Assembly (NCBI GenBank): GCA_049513055.1
Contig: JBEKWN010000011.1
Span: 102,682 to 166,681 of the forward strand
Direction of reading: 5' to 3'
From: UBA1163 sp049513055
GTDB taxonomy: Bacteria; Desulfobacterota; BSN033; UBA1163
Length of the DNA: 64,000 nt
Part shown: positions 42,090 through 50,777 of the stretch, piece by piece
Position numbering within the stretch: the first letter of the stretch is position 1
How the letters are laid out: every line of letters starts with the position of its first letter
Notes under the pieces: generated by a model
Told to the model about the DNA's origin: nothing
What the model saw: the letters and a program-made list of their open reading frames with translations, nothing else
Database searches by the model: none
Position numbers and translations under genes: made by a program

Positions 42090-43247
42090 CTATTCCCTCC
42101 TGAAGATATGGACTGCCACCACTTGTCCGGTTCCTCCGACATTATGGGCAAGGCCAATTTCTGCATTCTTTACCTGTCTTTCACCTGCTTCCCCTCTCAA
42201 TTGCTTGGTGATCTCGATGGCCATTGAAACACCTGTGGCTCCAATGGGATGGCCTTTTGACTTCAATCCTCCATCCACATTGACAGGAATTCTTCCACCC
42301 ACATAGGTTTCTTTCGCTGCGATCAGCTTACCACCTTCCCCTTTCTCGCAAAAACCAAGATCTTCATAAGCCACAATCTCTGCAATGGTGAAGCAGTCGT
42401 GAACCGTCGCTACATCAATATCCGCGGGTCCCACTCCAGCCATCTTGTAGGCTGTCTTCGCTGCTTCTCGAGCGGCTAAAATAGAAGTTAAGGATTTTCG
42501 ATCAGCAAGCCTTAATGTATCTGTAGCCAGGCCGGATCCTACAATCCAGACTGGTTTTTTGGAGATTGTTTTCGCTCTCTCTTCAGAGGCGATGATGACA
42601 GCAGCTGCTCCATCCGTAATCAGACTGCAATCATAAAGTTTCAATGGATAGGCCACGGTAAAAGAGGTCAGGGCTTTCTCCAGGGTGATTTCCTTTTGCA
42701 TCTGAGCATAGGGGTTGAGGCTGCCATAGTAATGATTTTTCACAGAGACCATGGCCAACTGCTCTTCGGTGGTTCCATACTCAGCCATGTGGGCATTGGC
42801 AATCATGGCATAATAACCAGGAAAGGTTGTCCCAAAAGGGTATTCCCAAATGGAATCTCCTGCTTTTCCCATGATCTCAGTCGCGATACTGGTTGGAACT
42901 TCTGTCATTTTCTCTACGCCAACGACCAGAACCACATCAGCCAAACCAGAGGCCACATTCATGATCCCGGTTCTCAGAGCGATGCTTCCTGTAGCGCAGG
43001 CTCCTTCGACACGGAAATTTGGTTTTGGATGAAACCCGATATAGTCGTGGACCTGTGCAGAGGGTTGAAGGCCTAAAGCGAATTCATCTCCTGCAATGCC
43101 TGTCACCATGCTGTCCACTTCTTTGAGGGGAATACCTGCATCATCGAGACAGGCCTTCACCGCTTCAAAGGCAAGTTCCCGCAGCGAAGCATCTGATCTG
43201 ACCCCAAACTTCCCATGACCAATTCCGATAACTGCCATTTTTCTCAT
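42090..43247 (-). CDS. Thiolase (SCP2/acetyl-CoA acetyltransferase-like)
   Basis: A 385-residue thiolase-fold enzyme. The nucleophile Cys lies in GACATGS (about residue 84), the acid/base His is in GGLKSKGHPIGATG (about 330-343) and a third motif is HDCFTIAE (about 277-284). This is the lipid-transfer/SCP2-thiolase branch that pairs with DUF35 proteins, here the next gene 1 base downstream. The reaction is presumably Claisen condensation or cleavage of a beta-ketoacyl-CoA; direction unknown. The gene starts about 9 bases after the acyl-CoA dehydrogenase stop, so the three form one operon. Confidence 0.9.
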   Translation of the reverse strand: MRKMAVIGIGHGKFGVRSDASLRELAFEAVKACLDDAGIPLKEVDSMVTGIAGDEFALGLQPSAQVHDYIGFHPKPNFRVEGACATGSIALRTGIMNVASGLADVVLVVGVEKMTEVPTSIATEIMGKAGDSIWEYPFGTTFPGYYAMIANAHMAEYGTTEEQLAMVSVKNHYYGSLNPYAQMQKEITLEKALTSFTVAYPLKLYDCSLITDGAAAVIIASEERAKTISKKPVWIVGSGLATDTLRLADRKSLTSILAAREAAKTAYKMAGVGPADIDVATVHDCFTIAEIVAYEDLGFCEKGEGGKLIAAKETYVGGRIPVNVDGGLKSKGHPIGATGVSMAIEITKQLRGEAGERQVKNAEIGLAHNVGGTGQVVAVHIFRRE

Positions 43248-43256
43248 ATCCTTCTC

Positions 43257-44411
43257 CTATCCTTTCTTTCCGATCACAGAGCTTGCAATCGTATTTTTTT
43301 GAATTTCTCGTGTCCCTTCATAAATTTCAGTGATTCTTGCATCCCGATAATACCGTTCCACTTCGTATTCTAACATATAACCGTAACCACCATGAATCTG
43401 AATAGCCTCTTGTGCCACTTCCACGGCCACCCTTCCTGCATACATCTTGGCCATGGAGGTCCATTTCGGATCAATCCTCCCCTGATCAAAATTCCAGCCT
43501 GCCTTATAGACCAGACATCTGGCCGCTTCAATCATCGTCGCCATATCCGCCAGCTTGTGCTGGGTCACCTGAAACTCTGCCAACTTCTGGCCAAACTGTT
43601 CCCTTTTTTTAGCATAATCGAGGGCGCGATCAAATGCTCCCTGGGCAATCCCCAATGCCTGGGCCGCCACCATCACCCTGCTCTCATCAAAGAACTCGAT
43701 GACCTGATAAAAACCTTTGTGAAGATTTCCGATGAGATTCTCTTCAGAAACCCGCACTTGATCAAAAGACATTTCAGTGGTGGAGGTCATCTTGATCCCC
43801 ATCTTCTCTCCGAGTTCGCTCACTTCAAATCCCTTACTCCCTTTTTCGACAATGAGGGTGGACTGGCCCCTGTAGGTGGGCTTTGCCTGAGGATCACTTT
43901 GGCAGAGGACGATGACAAAATTGGCCATAGTCCCATTTGAGATGAAGGTCTTCACCCCATTGATCAGATATCCATTCCCGTCTCTGACCGCTGTGGTCCG
44001 GACCTCGGTAATATCACTCCCATGATCTGGTTCGGTAAAAGCTCCGGCAGAGATTGCCTCCCCTCGTGTGATGGGGATGAGATATTTTTTCTTCTGATTT
44101 TCGTTTCCAAATCTCAGAATGATCTCCGAGGAGAAGTTAGCAATGCTCAAGCAAACTCCAACACTTGAATCCCTTCTGCAGAAGGATTCAACGATCAAAG
44201 CATTTTCAAGGATTCCATACCCTTGCCCGCCGTATTCCTCCGGGTAATGAATTCCAATAAATCCAAGCTGACAGGCCTTCTTCAGGATGGCAAAAGGAAA
44301 TTGATGGTTTCTTTCAAGATCTAAAATAACCTCTTTGTCAAATTCTCCCTTGGCAAACTCATCAGCGGCCTTCTGAATTCCTTTCTGTTCTTCGGTCAAA
44401 TCGAAATTCAT
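43257..44411 (-). CDS. Acyl-CoA dehydrogenase
   Basis: A 384-residue flavoenzyme catalysing alpha,beta-oxidation of an acyl-CoA. N-terminal helical domain (LTEEQKGIQKAADEFAKGEF), FAD/substrate motifs AFTEPDHGSDI (about 130-140) and FISNGTMANFVIV, and the C-terminal catalytic region IQIHGGYGYMLEYEVERYYRDARI with the base presumably the Glu/Gly region EIYEGTREIQ (Glu near residue 365). This is a typical short/medium-chain type (or a glutaryl/benzylsuccinyl-like relative). First gene of the leftward ACAD-thiolase-DUF35 operon. Confidence 0.95.
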   Translation of the reverse strand: MNFDLTEEQKGIQKAADEFAKGEFDKEVILDLERNHQFPFAILKKACQLGFIGIHYPEEYGGQGYGILENALIVESFCRRDSSVGVCLSIANFSSEIILRFGNENQKKKYLIPITRGEAISAGAFTEPDHGSDITEVRTTAVRDGNGYLINGVKTFISNGTMANFVIVLCQSDPQAKPTYRGQSTLIVEKGSKGFEVSELGEKMGIKMTSTTEMSFDQVRVSEENLIGNLHKGFYQVIEFFDESRVMVAAQALGIAQGAFDRALDYAKKREQFGQKLAEFQVTQHKLADMATMIEAARCLVYKAGWNFDQGRIDPKWTSMAKMYAGRVAVEVAQEAIQIHGGYGYMLEYEVERYYRDARITEIYEGTREIQKNTIASSVIGKKG

Positions 44412-44750
44412 TTTTCTCTTTCTCCTCGATGAATGAGTTCTCTGAACAGGGTTCTAATATCTCAAAAAGGCTGAACAGTTGTCAACTGTTTAATGAAAAA
44501 TTCTTGAAAGACACCCTCCTTGTCATTGTGAACGAGAGGGAAGAATCTAAAGGCAATACTGGAAAGAGGAAAATGATATAAATCGAAAACGGTAGAAAAG
44601 AGTAAACTGTAATAGATAAGATTTGAATTGACAGACTCTGTCAGGTTAACTCTTCCACCTACAAAGAGTGAGGGTCGGGCTACATCAAGGGTTGATCATT
44701 TCCGTTAGAAAGAGAGTATAATTTAAAAAACCCAACGGTAGAAAAGTAAA
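44412..44750. other. Intergenic region between divergent genes
   Basis: About 340 bases with no gene. A half-end of the CCCCGTTAGAAA MITE family (TCCGTTAGAAAG at 44701) and a second AACGGTAGAAAAG at 44734 are visible, but no matching inverted partner or target duplication. A TATAAT box lies near 44717. Confidence 0.35.
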
Positions 44751-44990
44751 ATGTATAGTTTAGCTTTGACCCCAAATTCCTTTGAAGGGATTTATCAAGA
44801 ACCACCCGACTGGTATGTGTCACCCGGGGGATTTGGGACGTTCACGCCGTATGCCTTCACTCATTCGCTCAACTGGGTCACTTCGGACCTTAGTTCCTCC
44901 GTGTTCTCTGCACCGAGAGGAAGTAGTGGCGGTGGTAGCGGAGGTTTTGGAGGAGGTGGTTCTTCCGGTGGCGGCGGCGGAAGTTGGTAG
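44751..44990 (+). pseudogene. C-terminal remnant of a DUF2207-like membrane protein
   Basis: A 79-residue frame whose content matches the end of DUF2207 proteins: FEGIYQEPPDWY (after the last membrane helix), an Ala/Ser-rich linker (TPYAFTHSLNWVTSDLSSSV) and the Gly/Ser-rich tail ending GGGGGSW. The N-terminal membrane domain is missing and a stop in frame lies 10 bases before the ATG. It is therefore a truncated fragment rather than a functional small protein. Confidence 0.6.
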
Positions 44991-45207
44991 CTCTAAAGAA
45001 CTTGTTATGCACCCGGCTTAGAATAAGAGAATCAGACCTAAATTAATCATGCTGAAAGCCCTCTAATAATCTAACCTCAATATCACAACCCGTAAGAACT
45101 ATAGCATTGCAAGTGGCTCTTGACACATACAATCAGTATATCTATGATCTTACCTCAGTGAGTGGAATTGTAAGTGTAAGCCATTTGGGTGCAAAGGAGG
45201 GGAGGGT

Positions 45208-45780
45208 ATGAATTCCAGTAAACGAACAAAAACCATGATTGGATCAATGTGTGTTATTATTTGCATTATCCTAATTGGCTGCCGCGCTGCGGTAGTGTCG
45301 TTGGGTAATTATCATCCTGTGTTCACTGACGACTACAGCGTGTACAAGGGGAAGCGTGTCTACCTCATGAATTTCGATAATCAGGCAAATGACACAAGTA
45401 TTTGGTACTACTACAGCCTGGACAAGAAATTTTGCTATTCCCCCAACAGCTCCATTCACAACTACTTCTGGTATGCCTTTCAGGATGCCTTTGTAAAAGC
45501 AGGGATGGGTGTTTCCAAGGTGGACAACCCCGACCTCACAGCGCCTGCGATGTGGGTGACCCTTCTCTCCATCACAGATGCGAGTTACCATGTGAAGTTG
45601 ACTGTTCAAAAGAGAGGGGTAACCGTCTTTATAGAGAAATACACCGTCCAGGAGCCACTGCTTGCAAAAACGGACCGCAACATACCTGCCCTTGAGCAGC
45701 GGGCTTACAGGATGACGAACAGGTTAATCGAAACCATCATGAGAGATCCAAGCTTCCGAAAGGTTTTGACAGAGCCTTGA
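45208..45780 (+). CDS. Lipoprotein of unknown function
   Basis: A 190-residue protein with a lipoprotein signal (hydrophobic MCVIICIILIGC, lipobox LIGC, Cys about 25). Mature part includes YHPVFTDDYSVYKGKRVYLM and a C-terminal helical segment; the pattern suggests a small envelope lipoprotein of the kind that precedes polysaccharide or lipid export genes, but I do not recognise the family. GGAGGGGAGGG lies before the ATG. It directly precedes the glycosyltransferase that opens the lipid cluster (62 bases to its ATG). Confidence 0.65.
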   Translation: MNSSKRTKTMIGSMCVIICIILIGCRAAVVSLGNYHPVFTDDYSVYKGKRVYLMNFDNQANDTSIWYYYSLDKKFCYSPNSSIHNYFWYAFQDAFVKAGMGVSKVDNPDLTAPAMWVTLLSITDASYHVKLTVQKRGVTVFIEKYTVQEPLLAKTDRNIPALEQRAYRMTNRLIETIMRDPSFRKVLTEP

Positions 45781-45842
45781 GGCGGTATCGATAGAAGGAT
45801 CCCTCCGAGGTGAACACCTGTGCTTCCAGGATCTCTCATTTC

Positions 45843-46559
45843 ATGACCATACCTCTTCGGTATACCATTGTCATTCCCGCTTATAACCATGGGACACAGG
45901 TGCGGGGGGTAGTCGAGAAATGCCTCCCGCTCCGGCTGCCTGTGATTGTGGTGGATGATGGATCGACAGACTCCACTCCCTATGTCCTCGCTTCCCTTTC
46001 CGGGGTAACAGTTATACGCCATAAGAAGAATCAGGGTAAAGGAGCATCTTTGCTTACAGGGTTTGCCGCATCTCTCCAGTTAGCGGACTGGGCCATCACG
46101 ATTGATGCCGACGGGCAGCATGATCCAGAAGATATCCTTTCCCTGATTCAGGCAGTCCCAGGGGGGCAGCGACCCCTTGTGATAGGGAAGCGCGTGGGGA
46201 TGGGGCATGGAAATGTACCCTGGACCAGCCGCTGGGGCCTAAGATTCGCCAACTTTTGGGTCTGGGCCTCATGCGGGAGATGGCTTTCCGATTCACAGTC
46301 CGGATTTCGGGTTTACCCCCTTCCTGAAACCCTGCACCTTGGGACCAAGGCCAGGAGATACCAGTTTGAGGTGGAGGTTCTGGTTCGGGCAGTGTGGAGT
46401 GGGATTCCTATCATCGAGGCACCTGTGCGTGCCCTCTATGGGCCCCCTGAAGAGAGGGTCTCCCACTTCAGACCGTGGCTAGATTTCTGGCGCAACACTC
46501 GGACTTTTGCCCGGCTGGTTGCCATGAGGATCTTGATCCCCTCAAGACTACGGAAATGA
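45843..46559 (+). CDS. Family 2 glycosyltransferase
   Basis: A ~239-residue GT-A glycosyltransferase. The N-terminal YTIVIPAYNHG, VVVDDGSTDS with the nucleotide-binding Asp, GKGASLLTGF and the metal-binding IDADGQHDPED are all present. The C-terminal RYQFEVEVLVRAVWSGIPIIE is typical of dolichyl-phosphate-mannose-synthase-like enzymes that act on lipid carriers. No membrane helices are predicted. An in-frame GTG at 45810 would add 11 residues. Likely glycosylates a lipid or an acyl product of this cluster (inference). Confidence 0.88.
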   Translation: MTIPLRYTIVIPAYNHGTQVRGVVEKCLPLRLPVIVVDDGSTDSTPYVLASLSGVTVIRHKKNQGKGASLLTGFAASLQLADWAITIDADGQHDPEDILSLIQAVPGGQRPLVIGKRVGMGHGNVPWTSRWGLRFANFWVWASCGRWLSDSQSGFRVYPLPETLHLGTKARRYQFEVEVLVRAVWSGIPIIEAPVRALYGPPEERVSHFRPWLDFWRNTRTFARLVAMRILIPSRLRK

Positions 46560-46690
46560 AACGACTTCAAACCATCTTGGAAGGAAAAGGGAGATATTTC
46601 CTTTTCGCATCATAGCTGATTTTCGCTGGATGCATCCTTCGCTCAAAGAATGACGGGGGAGCTGGAGGGTGTCGCGAGAGAACCCACCTT

Positions 46691-47923
46691 TTAGACCATA
46701 CTGAAGACTAATGAAGTGTTGACTCCGCCAAAGGCGAAATTGTTGCTTACAGCAAGACTAAAACGTTGGTCCCATGATTTGCCAATCACGTGGTTTAACG
46801 GCGGCAGAGCTGGGTCTGGGGTCTCAAGATTTAATGTAGAAGCAATGAAGCCTTCCCGCATCATGAGAAGAGTGGCAATGGCCTCGATAGCTCCGCAGGC
46901 CCCCATGGTGTGACCCATGTAACCCTTGATGGAGGTGGTCGGGACATGCGGCCCATAAATTTTGTTGATGACTGTTGCCTCGATTTCATCTCCATGGGTT
47001 GTACCTGTCGCATGTGCGTTCACGCACTGGATTTCAGCCGGATTGCGTCTGGCGTCTTTTAGCGCAGCGAGCATACATTCTTCCATAGACCGAGCATCCG
47101 AATTCGTAAGATGCATACCGCTCCCGTTCGTCCAGAAGCCTTCAATCTCGCCCAAAATAGGGGCGCCTCGATTTTTGGCCCGTTCGTACTCCTCAAGGAT
47201 CAAAGTCGCTGCACCCTCGGCCACGACTAAGCCATCCCTGTTCTCATCAAAAGGTCGGGGGGTTTCTGACGGCCGGTCATTGTAGTTGGATGATGTGGCC
47301 AGCATTAAGTCGAACACGGCGGCAGAGAGAATGTCGACCTCATCTGCTCCACCTGTTATCATGATGTCAGCCTTTCCAGCCTTGATCGCCTCATAACCAA
47401 ATCCTAACCCCTGGGAACCAGAAACACAGGCTGGGCAGGAGGCTATGAAAGGTCCCCTCGTATGAAATAGAATGGAGATATTGGCTGCACAAGTATGGCT
47501 CATGCATTTCAGGTACCATGACGCGGGTATACCTTCGAGGGAACGGTTCTGAATCATGTTGCCTATATAATCCATTTGACTCCTAACGCTCCCTTCGGTG
47601 GATCCGTAAGAGACTCCACAGGTCTGCGAAGCGATCTCCTCTTCGCTCAGGCCGGATGCCTTCACTGCGTCAATGGCTGAGAGGGCTGCCAACATTGCCA
47701 CTCTGCCCATGCTACGCCGGTATTGCCGGGGGATTAATTCTTCCTCCCCTCCAATATGACACAATCCGGCCACACGGGTTCGTAAACGTTTTATACTTTG
47801 CCACTCGGGCATGATGCATATGCCACTTCGGCGTTCCTTGAGGGATTTTACGAACTCTCCGAGGGTATTGCCAATAGGAGACCTTATCCCCATGCCGACA
47901 ACGACTACTCTTCTCTTATCCAT
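46691..47923 (-). CDS. Beta-ketoacyl synthase (FabF-like, type II)
   Basis: A 410-residue condensing enzyme. The catalytic triad is intact: Cys166 (SCPACVSGSQG), His304 (VNAHATGTTHGDE) and His338 (GYMGHTMGACGA), with the C-terminal NNFAFGGVNTS. The nucleophile elbow PACVSG is not the classic TACSSG. It elongates an ACP-bound acyl chain with malonyl-ACP. It heads a leftward unit with the thioesterase gene downstream of the divergent promoter region. Only one KS is visible; aryl polyene clusters usually have two or three, so others may lie beyond the window. Confidence 0.93.
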   Translation of the reverse strand: MDKRRVVVVGMGIRSPIGNTLGEFVKSLKERRSGICIMPEWQSIKRLRTRVAGLCHIGGEEELIPRQYRRSMGRVAMLAALSAIDAVKASGLSEEEIASQTCGVSYGSTEGSVRSQMDYIGNMIQNRSLEGIPASWYLKCMSHTCAANISILFHTRGPFIASCPACVSGSQGLGFGYEAIKAGKADIMITGGADEVDILSAAVFDLMLATSSNYNDRPSETPRPFDENRDGLVVAEGAATLILEEYERAKNRGAPILGEIEGFWTNGSGMHLTNSDARSMEECMLAALKDARRNPAEIQCVNAHATGTTHGDEIEATVINKIYGPHVPTTSIKGYMGHTMGACGAIEAIATLLMMREGFIASTLNLETPDPALPPLNHVIGKSWDQRFSLAVSNNFAFGGVNTSLVFSMV

Positions 47924-47998
47924 TTTTATGAAGTCTTCCGTATAAAAATCTTCTGGGAATAGTGTCTGCTTGGTCCGATTTTTATGGCCGTCCTATTA

Positions 47999-48427
47999 TC
48001 ATTTCAGATGTTCATTACCGGATAGGGCTTTCTGGATTTCTTCAGGGATCTGAAAGGCCATTTCCATCTCCGGCATCAGAACCGCAACTTGTTCACTCCG
48101 GCCCTTGGCGCAGACTTTGCCGTTAGATATTAGCTTTATCTCAAAATCCAAGACGATCTTAACTCGAGCTTCCTTGACCACTGCTGTGCAGATGAACTCA
48201 TCATCGAACCTCAAAGGCCAGATATGCTTGACCGTGGAGCGGACTACCGGAAACACGTATCTCTTATCTTCCGAGTAGCGCCGCAAATCCACTCCGTATT
48301 CTCTAAAAAGTGCCTGCCGAGCCACTTCGAAGTATTTTAAGTAATTACCATGCCAGACGATCTGCATAAGGTCCACATCGTAATAAGGCACTTTCAACCT
48401 GACACTGGTCGAAACAGATTTGGCCAT
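47999..48427 (-). CDS. 4-hydroxybenzoyl-CoA-type hotdog thioesterase
   Basis: A ~142-residue single-hotdog thioesterase. The active-site region is LKVPYYDVDLMQIVWHGNY: the conserved Asp and the V-x-H-x-x-Y pattern of the 4HBT family. It hydrolyses acyl-CoA or acyl-ACP thioesters. The ATG at 48427 is preferred to 48436. It lies upstream of the ketosynthase gene, with which it forms a leftward pair; thioesterases of this size accompany the aryl polyene-type synthases, where they may release or proofread chains. Confidence 0.88.
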   Translation of the reverse strand: MAKSVSTSVRLKVPYYDVDLMQIVWHGNYLKYFEVARQALFREYGVDLRRYSEDKRYVFPVVRSTVKHIWPLRFDDEFICTAVVKEARVKIVLDFEIKLISNGKVCAKGRSEQVAVLMPEMEMAFQIPEEIQKALSGNEHLK

Positions 48428-48627
48428 CCTTCTCACAAAAATATCTCAATAGGAACTAAAGGGAATGCATCCAAAACGGCGGCCTTGTCCCAGAAATTCT
48501 TTGAAACACTTCCCCAATTTTATTAAGAATCGAACTTTCCATAACATTCCCTATTAAAATCAAAATTATCATAATTTGAATACTTTTTCAATTGCGACAC
48601 CCGCCGGCCTGTTATTTTTGGGTTGTC

Positions 48628-48657
48628 TTGACATGAACCTCTCTAGGTCGCTATCAT
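48628..48657 (+). promoter_or_regulatory. Promoter upstream of the PPTase gene
   Basis: TTGACA (48628-48633), 18-base spacer, TATCAT (48652-48657), 33 bases before the TTG start; AAGGAGG is at 48673-48679. It lies between the divergent thioesterase and PPTase genes. Confidence 0.6.
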
Positions 48658-48689
48658 TTTTATTATTGTCCCAAGGAGGCTGAGTTCTT

Positions 48690-49400
48690 TTGCCCTTGAA
48701 TGAGAAAAGTCCTGGCTTCATTTCTACTCTTTCTCTTACGGAGGATTCCCCCCCTTGGTCAGGGATCGAACGGCTGCAATCGGCCTGCCTTGGAATGATG
48801 CTCCTCGATATCGAAGACATTTCGTCCGTTGAGGAGCATCTCCTCACCCCCCGTGAAGCGGCAAGGGCGATGAGAATGGATCCACGGAGGCGGAGGGACT
48901 TTACTGCAGCGAGGGTCGCCCTGAAGAGACTCGCCCGCCAACTTGACCTCGTGAAAGAAAACAGGCCTGACCGAGCGATCGAGACCCTTGGCCCTGATGA
49001 CGTGAGGCCCTGCCTCGCCGAGAGTCGAATCTATTGCTCGGTCTCCCACAGTGCCCGGTTAGTTGTAGCAGTTGCACACAGGCGTCCGATTGGTGTTGAC
49101 CTCGAGATGGTTTCAGAGAAGGCGATAAGGACCTGGCACCTCTTCATGTCACCCAGGGAAAGGGATCTTGTTTCTCTGTCCAGTTTGGGCCCGGAGAGGA
49201 CCGCCACTCGGGCCTGGACCACTAAGGAGGCAGCATCCAAGGCATTGGGTCTCCATCTATTTCAGGCCATCCGGGAGGTGGATGTGGTCAGGGTGGCTGA
49301 GGAAGAAGGGGTGATGAGGTATCGAGAGAAAACCTACCCTGTCACCCACGGCGAAGGGAATGGGTATGTGATCAGTCTAATCGCCTGTGATGACCGTTGA
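48690..49400 (+). CDS. 4'-phosphopantetheinyl transferase (Sfp type)
   Basis: Activates acyl carrier proteins by attaching phosphopantetheine from CoA. 236 residues. The motifs are SVSHS (117-121), GVDLE (135-139) and WTTKEAASKA (176-185), with the Mg-binding Asp/Glu in the second. Translation probably begins at TTG 48690, ten bases after AAGGAGG. The gene is the only rightward member in this stretch of the lipid cluster. It most likely serves the two ACPs encoded at 57-58 kb. Note the N-terminus (residues 1-30) is longer than the family's minimum. Confidence 0.93.
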   Translation: MPLNEKSPGFISTLSLTEDSPPWSGIERLQSACLGMMLLDIEDISSVEEHLLTPREAARAMRMDPRRRRDFTAARVALKRLARQLDLVKENRPDRAIETLGPDDVRPCLAESRIYCSVSHSARLVVAVAHRRPIGVDLEMVSEKAIRTWHLFMSPRERDLVSLSSLGPERTATRAWTTKEAASKALGLHLFQAIREVDVVRVAEEEGVMRYREKTYPVTHGEGNGYVISLIACDDR

Positions 49401-49487
49401 AAAGCTCCCAGATAATATCCACTGCACGGGCGTCCTTAGAAAGTGCACTTCTCTAGCTCAGAAGGAGAACGTTTGTTACCGAGGGGA

Positions 49488-50144
49488 TCAAGGGAATGCC
49501 TGGAGCAAGGTCATCCTGAGTCTGTAGGGCGCTGGTTTGAATGCGCGGAGTTCCATACGAGATGCCAGACCATTGACAAAGGGTCCCTTCAAGACAACCT
49601 CCTTTATCACCTCTCCCTGTTTGTCCCGGCACAGGATTCGCCAGCCGCTGCCCGTCGATCCCCTGATCTCTGTGTGAGAATCGTCAGGGCCTTCCCAGTT
49701 GCAAATCATCGTACCATCCGTTTCCTTCCCCCATGTTGTGGGCTTACCCTGTGGAGGAAGAAAGAGGAGAGTTACATCCTCCATCAGCCCTCTGGCAAAG
49801 GCCGGAGAATCGAAGGGAGCTACTGCCTTTCGTACTGCAATTCCGCTTTCCCGGCGTTCCGCATCAAACAGGATGAATCCTTCAGGGGTAAGCAAGAGGC
49901 TCTGAAGCCTACGCTCCGACGGTTCGCCCTTGGTGACCCCAAACAGCGAGGAAGAGCCTCCTCCTCTAATGGTAGCCTCAATCCTATGGACAGACTCCCA
50001 GGGCCCAGCCGGGAAGATGGCGTAGCAACCTGGGAGGTCATCCGGTGAGCCAGGGCCCAGGGTTGTCTCGGGTATGGGGACACACCCTATAGAGAGGATG
50101 AGAAATCCCAGGAGACAGATATCAAGACCTTTCCTGCGGATCAT
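49488..50144 (-). CDS. DUF3261 lipoprotein (ApeN-like)
   Basis: A 218-residue lipoprotein (lipobox LSIGC, Cys about 21). DUF3261 features are seen: LQSLLLTPEGFILFDAERRE, MICNWEGPDDSHTEIRGSTG and VLKGPFVNGLASRMELRAF. DUF3261 proteins occur in aryl polyene and related lipid clusters next to LolA-like and MMPL genes and are thought to act in the outer-membrane transfer of the product; the function is not established. Its start overlaps the LolA-like stop by four bases, so both are translated together. Confidence 0.85.
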   Translation of the reverse strand: MIRRKGLDICLLGFLILSIGCVPIPETTLGPGSPDDLPGCYAIFPAGPWESVHRIEATIRGGGSSSLFGVTKGEPSERRLQSLLLTPEGFILFDAERRESGIAVRKAVAPFDSPAFARGLMEDVTLLFLPPQGKPTTWGKETDGTMICNWEGPDDSHTEIRGSTGSGWRILCRDKQGEVIKEVVLKGPFVNGLASRMELRAFKPAPYRLRMTLLQAFP

Positions 50145-50752
50145 GGTTTCTCGAAGACTTCTGATGAGAAGCTGGAATTGATCTCCACGTTCCTGAATTC
50201 GATTGAGGTCCGGGAGCCGCCGGGTTCTTCTATCTCCACCCGGTCAATGACCCCAGGCCTCACAGACAGGACAATCTCAATCCGGTGGATAAACCTGTTG
50301 ATCCCTTCCCCCGGGACCATAATAACTCGCGCAGGAGGTCCGGGAGAGTAGACATGTTTGAATGCCTTGCTTTCATCGAAACGACCCTGAAACCATTGAC
50401 TGATTTCCGCAAGTACCATCCGTCTTGACTCAATGGCCTGTGTCATTTCCGGCTTCCACACACCCTCAGAGAAATTGTAAATCTGGATGGTATTCCCCTT
50501 CTGTAGCATCACGTTTCGTAGCGGGCTGAGGTACTCCCATCTCAGGGAATCGGAGATGTAGAAAAAGAACCTTCCTTCAGAAAGGAGGGGTTTCGTGAGG
50601 ATCTGAAGGTATCTCTTCTGGAGGAATTCCGCCTTCACGGATCGGATGTTCCTGAAAGCCTCTTTAAGAGAGGTCCAATCCTGGGAAGGCACTGCTTCAG
50701 CGCAGAGAAGGCCCATGGTCACTAAGACACTTAAAAAAAGGAATCTTTTCAT
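50141..50752 (-). CDS. LolA-like outer-membrane lipoprotein carrier protein
   Basis: A ~203-residue periplasmic protein: signal peptide (MKRFLFLSVLVTMGLLCAEA), then the LolA fold from VKAEFLQKRYLQILTKPLL (first helix and strand) to FYISDSLRWEYLSP and the strands after. LolA binds acyl chains in its half-barrel. In aryl polyene-type clusters a second LolA paralogue carries the lipid product, not lipoproteins. ATG 50752 is preferred to 50767 (MEGSR), as GGGAGT precedes it. Same operon as the DUF3261 gene. Confidence 0.87.
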   Translation of the reverse strand: MKRFLFLSVLVTMGLLCAEAVPSQDWTSLKEAFRNIRSVKAEFLQKRYLQILTKPLLSEGRFFFYISDSLRWEYLSPLRNVMLQKGNTIQIYNFSEGVWKPEMTQAIESRRMVLAEISQWFQGRFDESKAFKHVYSPGPPARVIMVPGEGINRFIHRIEIVLSVRPGVIDRVEIEEPGGSRTSIEFRNVEINSSFSSEVFEKP

Positions 50753-50777
50753 CCTACTCCCTTCCACCAGAAGACGA

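Noticed and set aside
44697..44725. Possible third MITE end (CCGTTAGAAAG) with a TATAAT box
   Set aside because: No inverted partner or target duplication nearby, so it cannot be called an element.
49440..49530. tRNA-like string with AGCTCAGAAGGAGAAC and GGTTTGAATGCG on the plus strand
   Set aside because: The acceptor and anticodon arms do not pair and half of it lies in the coding region of the DUF3261 lipoprotein.
49443..50048. 201-residue plus-strand open frame
   Set aside because: It overlaps the DUF3261 gene in the opposite strand, which has a lipobox, family motifs and operon linkage; the plus frame has none.
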